From assembly GCA_027577595.1 (NCBI GenBank), contig JANBRJ010000081.1:16054-80053 (forward strand): 64,000 nucleotides of DNA, given 5' to 3'. Source of the DNA: Coemansia sp. RSA 487. Taxonomy: Eukaryota; Kickxellomycota; Kickxellomycetes; Kickxellales; Kickxellaceae. The notes under the pieces are model-generated. The model was not told the origin of the DNA. It searched no databases and saw only the letters and a list, made by a program, of their open reading frames with translations. Both the position numbers and the translations under genes were made by a program. Shown piece by piece: positions 50,873 to 61,173 of this stretch; position 1 is the first letter of the stretch; each line of letters opens with the position of its first letter.

Positions 50873-51283
50873 CTAGAGTTTTAGCTTGCTTGCCAGCTCC
50901 TTCAGCTTATCAACATCAGCCTTTTTGGCTGGCCAGGTCATGGACAGGCCCTCTTCGGCATTGGGCTTGGGGATGACGTGGAAGTGGACGTGGGGCACCT
51001 CTTGGTGAGCAATCCTGCCATTGTTCTGGAGAATGTTGTAGTCATCCATGTTCAAAGCTTGTGCGATCTTCTTTGCGACTGGCATGGAGTCGGCCAAAAA
51101 CTCATCTGGAAGCTCATGCATCTTTTCTGCATGGTACTTTGGGATTACAAGCGCGTGGCCATCTGAAAGCGGCCCTATGTCAAGAAAGGCAAAGCTGCTG
51201 GCGGTTTCCATTAGTTTGACCGACGGAATTTCGCCCCTAATGATTTTGCAAAAGATGCATTCAGCAGCGAGCTTTGTAGCCAT
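50873..51283 (-). CDS. HNT1: HINT-type HIT-family phosphoramidase
   Basis: 136 residues. HINT hydrolyses adenosine phosphoramidates and lysyl-AMP. Starts MATKLAAECIFCKIIRGEIP; the catalytic HIT motif is HVHFHVIP, preceded by QEVP; GHALVIPKYHAEKM and an intact NGRIAHQ segment match HINT1. Length suits the family. Single exon, ATG at 51283. Confidence 0.94.
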   Translation of the reverse strand: MATKLAAECIFCKIIRGEIPSVKLMETASSFAFLDIGPLSDGHALVIPKYHAEKMHELPDEFLADSMPVAKKIAQALNMDDYNILQNNGRIAHQEVPHVHFHVIPKPNAEEGLSMTWPAKKADVDKLKELASKLKL

Positions 51284-51567
51284 AGTTGTTTTCGGTTGAG
51301 ACAGAAAGGGGTGGATTCAGCAAGGTATATTCAATAAAGAAAACGAGAAAATGATGAAAAAGAAAGAGTGAAAAAGCTGTTGACACTTTCCAGCTGTGTT
51401 TGCAAGAAGCGAATTCCCCCTCATCCGCAATGCAGCCTTCTCAAATATCTGATCTGCCCCTTTGAAATCTGGAAATTACTTCGTTTATCTGTTAACAACA
51501 ATAAGATATATATTGACTATGGATGAGTCTCAAACAACAAATGCATTGCACATACAAGAGGCTAGCT

Positions 51568-52439
51568 TCAAGAGGCATTGCTTGTGGATGGAATGGCTCC
51601 TTCAGCAGATGGAGGACTGCTTGATTCCGAGCCCTTTGCTTTTGGTTCCGTTTCGGTTGGTATTTTTGTAGACACAGACGACCCTGTCTCATCTGGCTTT
51701 GGTGGTGTTTTTTGCCTTTCAAGGTACTTCTTCCGCGCTTCCATCAACATAAACTCCTTCCGTTTGCGCAGGACATCGGCACGCCTATTTGGATCAGTTT
51801 CCCATATTTTGGGCGGCGCTAATGGCAGTTCGCCTGCGTCTGCATCTTTTGAAATACGCAGCCGGTTTACAAGAGGAGAATGCGATGTATTGAGCGCGAT
51901 TCCTGACGCTGTCGCGCTACCAATCGTGCCTGCGTTCTGTCCACCGCTGTTTGTAGCACCGATATGCGCGTGGCCACTAGCCGCTGCTGCTGCACCTGCG
52001 CTTTGTTCGGCGCGTGTTGCTGGCGGCAATGGGAGCGTTCCACCATTCCTCAGAATATTGTCGCTGGTGACCGCTGGGGAGCCCGTACGAGCCAGATCTG
52101 CCCGAATCGCCGCCTCGGGGATATCGGGAAACATTGCCTGGATTGTCTGGACATGTTCCGGTCGTACGGTGTGCATGCGCCTCGCTTGTCTTGCACCTGC
52201 GCCCTGTCCTTGATCTGCCCCGCCTTGGCCTATATTCCGATTATTGTCGTCCATGCGTGCAAACATATCATTAGTTATCTTTTGTATGAAAGCAGTACAT
52301 TCGCTATTAAAAAAAGTCGCTCAAGCTCCTTGATAGTATGCCCTGTGAGCCAAGTAAAGGCAGAATACTTACTTAGCAACCAACGCAGCACCAGAAACAC
52401 AAGTCCTAATGCTATGAGAAATGTAACACTATCGTTCAT
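51568..52439 (-). CDS. Cue1-like ER membrane CUE-domain protein (2 exons)
   Basis: Exon 1 is 52373-52439 and encodes a single N-terminal membrane anchor (MNDSVTFLIALGLVFLVLRW). Exon 2 is 51568-52229; A+GC gives Ser and 242 residues. A CUE domain (VQTIQAMFPDIPEAAIRADL) is followed by a low-complexity linker. A basic helix (IWETDPNRRADVLRKRKEF) recalls the Ubc7-binding region of yeast Cue1. Cue1 tethers Ubc7 at the ER for ER-associated degradation. The intron has a ctaatgat branch-like site and an atatag acceptor. Start at the ATG at 52439. Confidence 0.82.
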
Positions 52440-53043
52440 TGTAATATATGCCAATAAAAAATCAGGCTGACAAGAAGCAACCTGACTAGCTTTAAGCAAA
52501 TGCACTCTTAACAGTAAGAAATTCGCTTTCTCTCTACAGTATAGCACGCGTTCTATCGCCTTGTAAATACACCAACTGCCCTTTTTGTTTCGCCTCTCGT
52601 ACTGCAGACTCGATACACAGGATTCCAGCAAGAGCACTAAATGCAGTTAGCTATAGCGTGAAATTGGATTAGGCAATCAAGTGAGAAGAATAAAAAATAA
52701 TTGTAGTGTAAAAAAGAAAAAGAGCAAACGCTGACACTGCGCGCTTTTTACCTGGCATTAAAAAGTGGGAAAGAGATTTTGTGGCACAGTTTATCGCTTC
52801 CAAGCACAAATGCGCTTAATTATTCACCACTACATGTGTGGGATATACGCCATACTGTTGAGCAAAAGCGGTACCACACAATAGCTGATAGATTCGAGTT
52901 TCTAAGGTTAAATGAGGTTGATGTTATTCGTTAGAGAAAAAGATGTAAAAACGCAAAATAGAATAAAATAAAGACAAAAAGGCAATGAAAACCCATGCAC
53001 GAACTCCCGCTTGCTCTCCACACTCAGCTGGAATGCCAAATAT
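52440..53043. other. Intergenic spacer, no gene seen
   Basis: AT-rich, only short ORFs. Contains the promoter of the Cue1-like gene and the 3' region of the repeat protein. Confidence 0.45.
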
Positions 53044-55242
53044 TTAAAGAAGGCTGGACTTTGGAACGACAATACGAAGGTAGATGTCATTCTGGATATC
53101 GGCTGTGGCGGGTGTGGGAGCAGAGGACATTGGCTTGGCCAGCGTTGGTGTCACGCTGACAACCTGAACGCTCTCTGAGCCTGCTGCCGAAATAAGGCTA
53201 GCGACATTGGGCTGGCTCTTGTGCTTGGTGAGGGTGGATAGTGGCACATAGATGGCAACATGCATGTCGTCGACCTTCTCGGTGTAGATACCGTTCGGAA
53301 CATCACTCCTCTTTGCAAGAGTATCGCTCTCATCCTTGTCGGAGTCGAAGATGTGAAGAGTGACGGTAGGTGAAGCCTGGATGGTAGCGCTGACACGGCC
53401 GAGGAGGTTGGGAACGAGACCATCGCCATCCTCATCCGGGTTGATGTTGGCAACAATGTTGACTGGAGCGACGACGCTGGCGATGACCTCGCCAAGCAAG
53501 TTGTCGAGGAAGTCGCGACGCAGAAGCTCATCGTCACCTTTCTCGGAATCGAACAAATGAGCGGTGACAGTAGGCGATACTTGGACAGTGGCGCTGACAC
53601 GGCCAAGGAGGTTAGGAACAAGGCCATTACCGTCCTCATCAGGGTTGATGTTGGCAACAATGTTGATGGGAGCAACGGCACTGGCGACGACTTCACCGAC
53701 AAGATCCTCAAGCAGATCACGGCGCAGAAGCTCGTCATCCCCGCTTTCGTCCTTGTCGGAATCGAAGATATGAAGAGTAACGGTAGGAGAAGCCTGGATG
53801 GTAGCGCTGACACGACCGAGGAGGTTGGAAACAAGGCCATCACCTTCCTCATCGGGGTTGATGTTGGCAACAATGTTGACTGGAGCAACAACACTAGCGA
53901 TAACTTCGCCAAGGAGGTTGTCAAGGAAATCGCGACGTAGGAGCTCGTCGTTGCCGCTGTCGTCCTTGTCAGAATCGAACAGATGGGCGGTGACGGTAGG
54001 CGACACCTGAACAGTGGCGCTAACACGACCAAGGAGGTTGGGAACGAGACCATCACCATCCTCATCCGGGTTGATATTAGCAACAATGTTGACCGGAGCA
54101 ACGACGCTGGCAATAACTTCGCCAAGGAGATCTTCAACAAGATCGCGACGCAAAAGTTCATCACCCCCGCTCTCATCCTTGTCAGAGTCGAATAGATGAA
54201 GAGTGACAGTAGGCGATACTTGAACAGTGGCACTGACACGGCCGAGAAGGTTGGGAACAAGACCATTACCATCCTCATCGGGGTTGATGTTGGCAACAAT
54301 GTTGACTGGAGCAACAACACTAGCGATGACTTCGCCAAGGAGATCCTCAACAAGATCGCGACGCAAAAGCCCATCATCACCGCTCTCATCCTTGTCGGAA
54401 TCGAAGATATGAAGGGTAACGGTAGGAGAAGCCTGGATGGTAGCGCTGACACGGCCGAGGAGGTTGGGAACGAGACCGTCGCCGTCCTCATCCGGGTTGA
54501 TGTTGGCAACAATGTTCACAGGAGCGACGACGCTGGCGATGACCTCGCCAAGCAAGTTGTCAAGGAACTCGCGACGCACCAGACCATCGACACCGCTGTT
54601 ATCTTCTGGGTCGCTGATACCGACATTTACGTTCACAGGAACGATAACCCTAGCAAAGACCTTTCCAAGTAGGTCGTATAGAAGTGAAGACGAGTCAAGG
54701 TCCTTTGTAGTCGCATCGGTGATCAAATCATCGCCAGTGGCACGTTTGCGCAGCGCGACATTGCTCTCGGCAACTTGCTTGGCCATATCCACGGGGAGGC
54801 GCACAAGCATGTACGATTTCCCGTCGACATTGAACATCATCGCGCCCTTTCCGTCGACAAGGTTTTCCATAGAGGATTGGTCGATGTCGCGCTTGTGGCT
54901 GACGTACGTGCGCTGGCTTGAGGTGGGTGCGGGCTCGGCGGGTGGCTGGGATGGAGCTGCAATTGCAGTCGGAGCCGCTGGTGCTGGAAGGGCCACGTAT
55001 GCCGGCGCAGGAGCTGGGGCTGACGGTGCAATTGGAGTTGGCAGCGCAGGCATCACCGACTTGGGAATGGCAGGAGAGTAGATGAAGTCGGCAATGACAA
55101 TGGGGACTGGTGTCATGAAGACCGACTGCGTGGTGGCAATCGCTGCAGGCGGTACGACGGGTGCAGAGCTAGCAACATACTGGGCATTGGCTGCGCCCAT
55201 TGCAGCGTAGGTGAGTGCGTAGATGGTGTTGGTGACCTTCAT
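53044..55242 (-). CDS. Secreted protein with six near-identical 70-aa repeats and dibasic sites
   Basis: 732 residues. A signal peptide (MKVTNTIYALTYAAMGAANA) is followed by a Pro/Ala-rich stretch. Six tandem units of about 70 residues, plus a degenerate unit before them, follow. Each reads LLGEVIASVVAPVNIVANIN, an acidic Asp-rich turn (PDEDGDGLV), NLLGRVSATVQ, FDSDKDESGD and a boundary LLRRD. The recurring RR, plus SHKRD, RKRAT and LAKRS elsewhere, are potential Kex2 cut sites, so the protein may be processed into repeated peptides. The DNA repeats are also very similar, which implies recent expansion or conversion. No known domain. Confidence 0.88.
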   Translation of the reverse strand: MKVTNTIYALTYAAMGAANAQYVASSAPVVPPAAIATTQSVFMTPVPIVIADFIYSPAIPKSVMPALPTPIAPSAPAPAPAYVALPAPAAPTAIAAPSQPPAEPAPTSSQRTYVSHKRDIDQSSMENLVDGKGAMMFNVDGKSYMLVRLPVDMAKQVAESNVALRKRATGDDLITDATTKDLDSSSLLYDLLGKVFARVIVPVNVNVGISDPEDNSGVDGLVRREFLDNLLGEVIASVVAPVNIVANINPDEDGDGLVPNLLGRVSATIQASPTVTLHIFDSDKDESGDDGLLRRDLVEDLLGEVIASVVAPVNIVANINPDEDGNGLVPNLLGRVSATVQVSPTVTLHLFDSDKDESGGDELLRRDLVEDLLGEVIASVVAPVNIVANINPDEDGDGLVPNLLGRVSATVQVSPTVTAHLFDSDKDDSGNDELLRRDFLDNLLGEVIASVVAPVNIVANINPDEEGDGLVSNLLGRVSATIQASPTVTLHIFDSDKDESGDDELLRRDLLEDLVGEVVASAVAPINIVANINPDEDGNGLVPNLLGRVSATVQVSPTVTAHLFDSEKGDDELLRRDFLDNLLGEVIASVVAPVNIVANINPDEDGDGLVPNLLGRVSATIQASPTVTLHIFDSDKDESDTLAKRSDVPNGIYTEKVDDMHVAIYVPLSTLTKHKSQPNVASLISAAGSESVQVVSVTPTLAKPMSSAPTPATADIQNDIYLRIVVPKSSLL
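53330..54600. repeat. Coding tandem repeat, unit about 213 bp
   Basis: Six units inside the secreted repeat gene, differing by scattered substitutions and one shortened boundary (GDDE variant near 53540). Probably copy-number variable. Confidence 0.85.
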
Positions 55243-56460
55243 GGTTTCCTGTCGCTGTTGCTTTCACCAAGATAAAAAGAGCACGTGTTTGAAAAGGAAG
55301 GAGTACTTGCGAGGGAATGTGGTAAATAAAACAAATGTGCGGAGTCTGAAAAAGGCTGAATAGGAAAGCGCCAGGCTATGTTAAGCGGAAGCAAGTACAC
55401 AGGATTATTGTGTTATGTAGCCACGGCAGTCCGATGTGGATGTAAATTTTCAACAAAAAGGAGGGGAAAGGGTGGTTTATCTGTGGAAACAAAAAGATAA
55501 TATGAGCGTATTAGGTAAAAATGTAAAGAATAAAGGATAGGGAGTGGAATGCGTTTTGTTAGATCGTAAGCTATGCTGGCGGTATATGGATGTTGGAGGC
55601 GGGCAGGGTTCTTAAAAGACGAATTCCGACAAAGGAATTTCGTAGCAGAATGAATTGTGTTTGTCTTGCGGAATGTTTATGAAAAATGTGTTTGGTTCTT
55701 TTTGCGTGCAGAAATCCTCATATCAGCCTGCAAAGTTGTGCTACTGATATTGCACCAAAATTCATATCGTGTATTGCGTCTAGTGAATGAATGTTTACAT
55801 AACATTCTCGACAGACTCGCTATGGAAGTAAGCCATGCTTATTATATTAATCACATTACAGTATTGTAATATTGTCTTCATTCTGGGTAACGTTGAGAAA
55901 ATGGTAGGTCTAATACGCTACAACGCTGTCACTAAATGTGAGCACTTTGGCTTAACAACAACAAAGTCAAAAAATGCCAAACGTTGGACAGAAAGTATGT
56001 AGGGGTCTTGAAAACCGTTTCCTGAAGTGCAGTAGCAGAATGGGCAATATGAAATATACGGGTCGTGCCAACACTTCTTTTATTTTGATTTATAGTAGCT
56101 GAAGAAAAGCAGTAATTGCTTTCGTTGTGGTGGTTCTGCTGTTCGCTCTTTGACAATATCGAATTCACTAATGTTCAATGAGTGATTGATTATGAATTGA
56201 TATTTTTAGCTTGAATTAACATTTAGCCAGCCGCTAACGCAAAGATAAACACATTTACATTTCTTTGCCAGTTTATGATGGAGTACAGCTATGAGATGAG
56301 GAAAGGTTGTTGGCGTCGTTGTATGCAGTTACTAATATCGGATAAATTGAAATATTAATTGAAATATTAAAATTAAAATAGTCAGAAACAGAAACAAAGG
56401 AATAATAGTCAAAGTTCTAGAGTGAAAAATAAATAAATAGTGAAAGAAATACACCACATA
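55243..56460. other. Intergenic region, no gene seen
   Basis: 1.2 kb, AT-rich, with the promoter of the repeat protein at its left edge. No supported ORF or RNA gene. Confidence 0.45.
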
Positions 56461-59400
56461 TTACCTTCCAACAGTCTTAAGGCCAAAATCTGGTTGCATA
56501 GATAGCAGGTCTAGCAGAAGCACTGACGAGTGGCGGAGGACAGGGGCAGGTGTTGTCGTTGATATCGTTGATGTTGTTGATGTCGCTGATGTTGATGTCG
56601 TTGATGTCGTTGATGTCGACGATGTTGTCGATGACGTTGATGTCGACGATGTTGCTGATGTCGTTGATGTCGACGATGTTGTCGATGACGTTGCTGGAGA
56701 CGTTATTGTTGATGATGTTGTTGGAGACGTTGTTGTCGATGATGTTGTCGGAGGCAATGTTGCTAGTTTTAGCAGCGCGTTTGCCGCTAGTGGTGGCAGT
56801 AGTTGAGTTGTAGTAGTTGTTGTAATTGTAGTAGTTGTGGTTGTTGCAGTTGTCGTCAAATCTGTTGTAGTTGTTATGGTTGCTGTAAAATCGGTTGTGG
56901 TTGCGGTTGTGGTTGCGGTTGTGGTTGTCGAGTCTGTCGTCGTTGTGGCTGTTGTTTCTTGGCTAGTGGTTGTGACTGTGGCTGTGGTTGTAGCGGTGAC
57001 TGTTGTTGAGTCGCCATACGTGATAGTGGTGGTAGTTAAGGTCTGTGTAGTGGATGTTAGTGTTGTTGGCTGGTTTGTTGTGGTGGTTGTAGTTACAGAT
57101 GGCGATGGCGATGTGGTGGTAGTGGTGGTGGCGGTGGTAAGTTCTACTGATGTTATTGTCGTCGTCGTTATAGTTGGAGTTGGATCTATACCCATGTAGG
57201 TTGACATATATGGGCCTGGTGGCGGTGGCGGATAGGGAATTAGTGTACCAAGTATAGATGAGATCATAGTGCTTAGAGTATCCTGTAGCACAACTGCGTG
57301 CCCGGTGTACCCGTTGCCGTTGTCAGCAATATATTCGTCAGGATATATTGTTTGCCCCATCATCGTCCTAATGACGCTATGTGATGGGTGGTGGTCAACA
57401 ATGTCCTTTTCTGAGCGAGTAGCAATGTTGCGCATTGCTGACAAAAGGGATCGTGCATATTCAAGAGCTTCGGGGGAGACACTTTTTGTTTGGCTAGCAT
57501 ACTGTACCTTATCTAGAGGAGGAGAGGACGTTAAAACGACGGCACGCTTACGCATGGGGCCAGGCGCAGATGCCGACGTGCTTGAGGCTGGTGGGTGAGA
57601 GTCTGTTGGCACTGAGGCACTGGGATCATGTCCTGTGCCAGACGGTGCTGCAGGCCAACCTAGCCAAGCGTTGCTGCCACTGCCGCCGCCGCCGCTGCTG
57701 CTGCTGCTGCTCCATCCTCCAGTGATATCAGTAAGTGGGTCTGAACCTGACGTTGCAGAGCTAGCGACGGTTGGTGTCGGTGTTTGTGGTCGGCTAATCA
57801 GAATCTCGACAAGATCGTCGGTGTTTACGGTGAGAGGGCTCGGCACGTGTGTGGAAAGGGCAATAAAGTGATCGCTATTCCTAGCGCTGCTTGAAACCAG
57901 ACTAACAGAGTACGAGCTGATGGCGCGTGTGCGAGCAGTGCTACTGCTTGCGCTGCTACCAACGCTGCCGTTAGTGCCGCTAGAGGATGATGCAGTAGCA
58001 AACGCCTCTGTGCCCAAGAACGCATTTGACGAGGATGAGAACACAGGCTTGGAAGTAGAGGTGGCAGTCTCGGACGCAGATGGCGCTGACGAGGGCAAAA
58101 TTGGCGTAGAAGTCAGCTCGGGCGTTTTCCAAAGAGGCCAGTTTCCTTCGCCGGTCCACGTTTTGCTTGAGGACACGCTGTTCAGCTGGATGCTTGCCAC
58201 TGAAACAGAAGTAAGTGGCGATAAGCTAGTTGGGAACGACGAAACAAGCAGAGGGATGGACGTGCTGATTGGGTAGACAATTGCTATGGACCCCAGGGTT
58301 TGCAGCGATGCAGAGACAGAGGGCGTGGCCCAGGCAAGAGGAGCCAGCGCGGCTTTTGTGGAGGATGTTGGCGACTGGGTTGAGGCGAGTACATCGTTGC
58401 TTGCTGATGGCGATACTGTAACGGGTGATGTCGATAGCGACGAGGTGCTGGCTGCTGTCGTCTCAGCTTGTTCGCCAAACGTGGATGTGGTGGTGATTGA
58501 TGACCCAGTAAAGAGAATGTCAACAAATGCGGTTGATGAGCCGGAGGAGGAGCTGTGGCTCAAGCTCTCGTCAGCAGACTGCGAACTCTGGCTAGACGTG
58601 GTTCCAGCGCTAGTAGTGTCGGGCTTGGTGACAATGGATGACGATAGTGCGCTCGATCCACTCAAGCTTGAAGTAGGAGTTGGCCAAAATCCACCCAATG
58701 CCGATGGCTCCGACGAATGAGTAGAGCTTGCCTCGGAGCTGGTGGGCAGCTCTTCCGTAGAATGCGAAGATGAAGTAGTGCTAAGATTCATGCTAGACTT
58801 GGATGACTGGTCCTCTGTGCTGCTGATCTCGATTGTTGAAGATGTACTAGTAGGGGTGGATATCTGGGAAGCACTGCTGGTCGCACTAGTGGTCTCCTTT
58901 CTGGGAGCGGATGAATCGGACGACGTTGTGGGCGTGATAAACAGATGCGGGAACAGCGGTGCCGACGACTGCGAGGCAGTATCCGATACGGTGATTGAGG
59001 CTGCTGCGCCTGTGGATGGTGCAGATGAAGTAACCGTAGAAGACGATGACGAGCGGGGAGCAGAGCTGGTGAAAAGATCAAATAGATTGTCGTTGCCCGA
59101 TGTCGAAAGAACAGAGCTGGTGCTGACAAGTGTGCTGGCACCAGTGAGAGTGCTCGTGATGGTGTTTGTCTTTGTGCTGGTAGAACCGGCCCATCCAAAG
59201 AGACCCGCCGACTTGGGAGCTACAGATGTGGCTGTCATAGCTGAGGACGCACTAGATGAAGACCCAGTTGCCGACGATGACATAGATGCAGATGTTGAAG
59301 TACTGGATGTAAATGCAGAAGTGCTAGGCGTAGAAGCAGAGGTGCTAGACAGAGTCGACGCTGCTGTGGCAGAAGACGTGGTGGTCGAGATGCTAGAGCT

Positions 59401-60192
59401 TGATTTGCTTGCAGATGAGGACGATTGTGAAAAGAAGTCCAGCAGCGGCTGGTTGTACTCGGTAACAATCGACAGCTCTGTCGTGCGGGTGTGTCCAACA
59501 AAGAGCTTTCCCGATGACTGCGTAGCAGTGGTGACCGTGGTGGCCGTGGTATGCGATGTGTGGTCGGACGTCTTTGACCCATCGGAACTGGATGTACTGC
59601 TTTTAGTTGTCGACAGTGAGCTTGAGGTCGATGTCTTTGACGATGTTGATGTCAATGTTGGTGTCGATAGCGTGGATGCTGCTGTTGATGTTTTTGTACT
59701 GGTGTTGGTGGCCTTGGAAGATGACGTTGAAGACATGAGCTTTGACGACTCGGCGTGGCTTGAACTTGCGGTTAGCTTGTCGAGGATACCAGACAGATTC
59801 AGCGCCTCCTCATCAATGGAGCCATTGGGCTCTTCTGATACTTGCATGATGGCATTGCGGACCTTGGCAATCTCGTTACCGAAATTCCCGAGGTTGCTAG
59901 GTGTTGCCTCTGCAGAGTCGGGGTTGGCGGTAGATGGACCCAGTGCGTGCATCAGCATGTCTTGGTCTATAGAGATCACTGCATTATCGAGTGCTGCCCC
60001 CATGGGAGCCTCGGCAGCAACAGCAATGGAAGATGGTGCAGAGTAGAGGGTGATTGCCGATCCGCCTGGAAGTGTCACAACATCGGGAATTAGAATATGG
60101 ACTGGGGCAGCAACAGCAGCCGCGGCTGCAATGGCGTAAAAGGCAACGGCCAGACGTATGGCGGCCCCTTTACCAGCACGACAATTCCCCAT
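56461..60192 (-). CDS. Ser/Thr-rich mucin-like secreted protein
   Basis: 1243 residues. The N-terminal hydrophobic segment (RLAVAFYAIAAAAAVAAPV) looks like a signal peptide, followed by LGNFGNEIAKVRNAIMQVSE, the only ordered-looking part. The rest is dominated by Ser and Thr with short repeats (TSSTTS, STTSATS, TTTTT). It is suited to heavy O-mannosylation as a wall or surface mucin. A dibasic site (MRKRAVV) sits near residue 890. The C-terminus has no clear GPI signal (ends GLKTVGR). Function beyond cell-surface coating is unknown. ATG at 60192, single exon. Confidence 0.83.
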   Translation of the reverse strand: MGNCRAGKGAAIRLAVAFYAIAAAAAVAAPVHILIPDVVTLPGGSAITLYSAPSSIAVAAEAPMGAALDNAVISIDQDMLMHALGPSTANPDSAEATPSNLGNFGNEIAKVRNAIMQVSEEPNGSIDEEALNLSGILDKLTASSSHAESSKLMSSTSSSKATNTSTKTSTAASTLSTPTLTSTSSKTSTSSSLSTTKSSTSSSDGSKTSDHTSHTTATTVTTATQSSGKLFVGHTRTTELSIVTEYNQPLLDFFSQSSSSASKSSSSISTTTSSATAASTLSSTSASTPSTSAFTSSTSTSASMSSSATGSSSSASSAMTATSVAPKSAGLFGWAGSTSTKTNTITSTLTGASTLVSTSSVLSTSGNDNLFDLFTSSAPRSSSSSTVTSSAPSTGAAASITVSDTASQSSAPLFPHLFITPTTSSDSSAPRKETTSATSSASQISTPTSTSSTIEISSTEDQSSKSSMNLSTTSSSHSTEELPTSSEASSTHSSEPSALGGFWPTPTSSLSGSSALSSSIVTKPDTTSAGTTSSQSSQSADESLSHSSSSGSSTAFVDILFTGSSITTTSTFGEQAETTAASTSSLSTSPVTVSPSASNDVLASTQSPTSSTKAALAPLAWATPSVSASLQTLGSIAIVYPISTSIPLLVSSFPTSLSPLTSVSVASIQLNSVSSSKTWTGEGNWPLWKTPELTSTPILPSSAPSASETATSTSKPVFSSSSNAFLGTEAFATASSSSGTNGSVGSSASSSTARTRAISSYSVSLVSSSARNSDHFIALSTHVPSPLTVNTDDLVEILISRPQTPTPTVASSATSGSDPLTDITGGWSSSSSSGGGGSGSNAWLGWPAAPSGTGHDPSASVPTDSHPPASSTSASAPGPMRKRAVVLTSSPPLDKVQYASQTKSVSPEALEYARSLLSAMRNIATRSEKDIVDHHPSHSVIRTMMGQTIYPDEYIADNGNGYTGHAVVLQDTLSTMISSILGTLIPYPPPPPGPYMSTYMGIDPTPTITTTTITSVELTTATTTTTTSPSPSVTTTTTTNQPTTLTSTTQTLTTTTITYGDSTTVTATTTATVTTTSQETTATTTTDSTTTTATTTATTTDFTATITTTTDLTTTATTTTTTITTTTTTQLLPPLAANALLKLATLPPTTSSTTTSPTTSSTITSPATSSTTSSTSTTSATSSTSTSSTTSSTSTTSTTSTSATSTTSTISTTTPAPVLRHSSVLLLDLLSMQPDFGLKTVGR
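56550..56760. repeat. GATGTTGTTGATGTC-type minisatellite in the mucin gene
   Basis: Variants of a short TGATGTCGT-like unit repeated through the 3' coding end, encoding Thr/Ser runs on the minus strand. Confidence 0.75.
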
Positions 60193-61173
60193 TGACTTGT
60201 TCGACTAAAAATAGAAAGGGATATGAAAAAACAAACTCCAAACACACACAAATGGCAATATGTGGCGTTATAGGATATAAACCAGGGATAGAATAGTCAA
60301 AATAATATATACGATAATATGAATAGCTGGCAGTCACTTGCCTTATATATATGGTGGAATGTGGTATAGAGTTAAGGAGAAATATGCAAAAGATTAACTA
60401 GGCAAACACCAAAAAAGTTGAACTGTGCGGAACCATCTGGATGCTATTTAAACAGATACTCGTAATATCCGTCATACCACATGCCCAGGATCCTTGCCTC
60501 CAAAAAAAACCTTTTGCGTTCGCCAAGGATCGCTAATTTTGTAAACAGCTGCGATCTGGTGTATCTAAAAGTAGTCGCTCTTTAGAATTTTAGCAGTTAC
60601 AGGCACACAACAATAGGGGAGAGGGCATCTCCGCTTTCCTCTAAAAAAAAGTGTGCCAGCGCCTCTGTTGCTTTTGGCAGCTATTCCAGTTCGCTGTTGT
60701 AATGCAGCTTTACATGTTTGCTACAAGTTGATCGTGTGCTATATAAAAGCGAGGCTGGGTCATTTGTGCACTTTGATCCCAGCACATCATTTCCCCCGCA
60801 ATTAGCATACTGCTATTTTCAGCACTAGATCCTGTAGTTTTGGCTCCAACCGCAATCAAAACGCTTGGTCTATCGACGCATTCTTTCCATATTTACTGAA
60901 AATAACATATTCCCCTTCTCCCCCGCAAATAATACTTTTCCAGCAACGATATTTGCTTTGCAAGAAAACCGACAGTTTGTTCCAAGAATGTGCATCTTTT
61001 TTGCTCCCTTACAAACTACGTGTCTCAAAAATAACGACTATTCTGTGGTCAGCTTTTTTTTAATATGCGGAGGGCAAATGCAAGAACGTCATCATTCGAA
61101 ATCGATGATTTTGGGGTAGTTAAAATATAAGGCTACTTTGGACATGATACGCAGCAGCAGCACCAGCAGTAGT
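60193..61173. other. Intergenic region with an orphan TATA box
   Basis: No recognised gene. TATATAAAAG at 60740-60749 on the plus strand resembles a core promoter, but no conserved ORF follows; the short ATG frame at about 60989-61119 (43 codons) is not convincing. Confidence 0.4.

Noticed and set aside
53151-54512. Second minus-strand frame of 453 codons inside the repeat gene
   Set aside because: Repeat units have a length divisible by three, so an alternative frame also stays open; it lacks a signal peptide and has Leu/Ser-rich nonsense composition.
58742-60046. Plus-strand acidic frame of 434 codons
   Set aside because: Reverse complement of Ser/Thr codons in the mucin gene; no family resemblance.
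60865-61119. Plus-strand 84-codon frame
   Set aside because: No ATG at its start and no conserved features.
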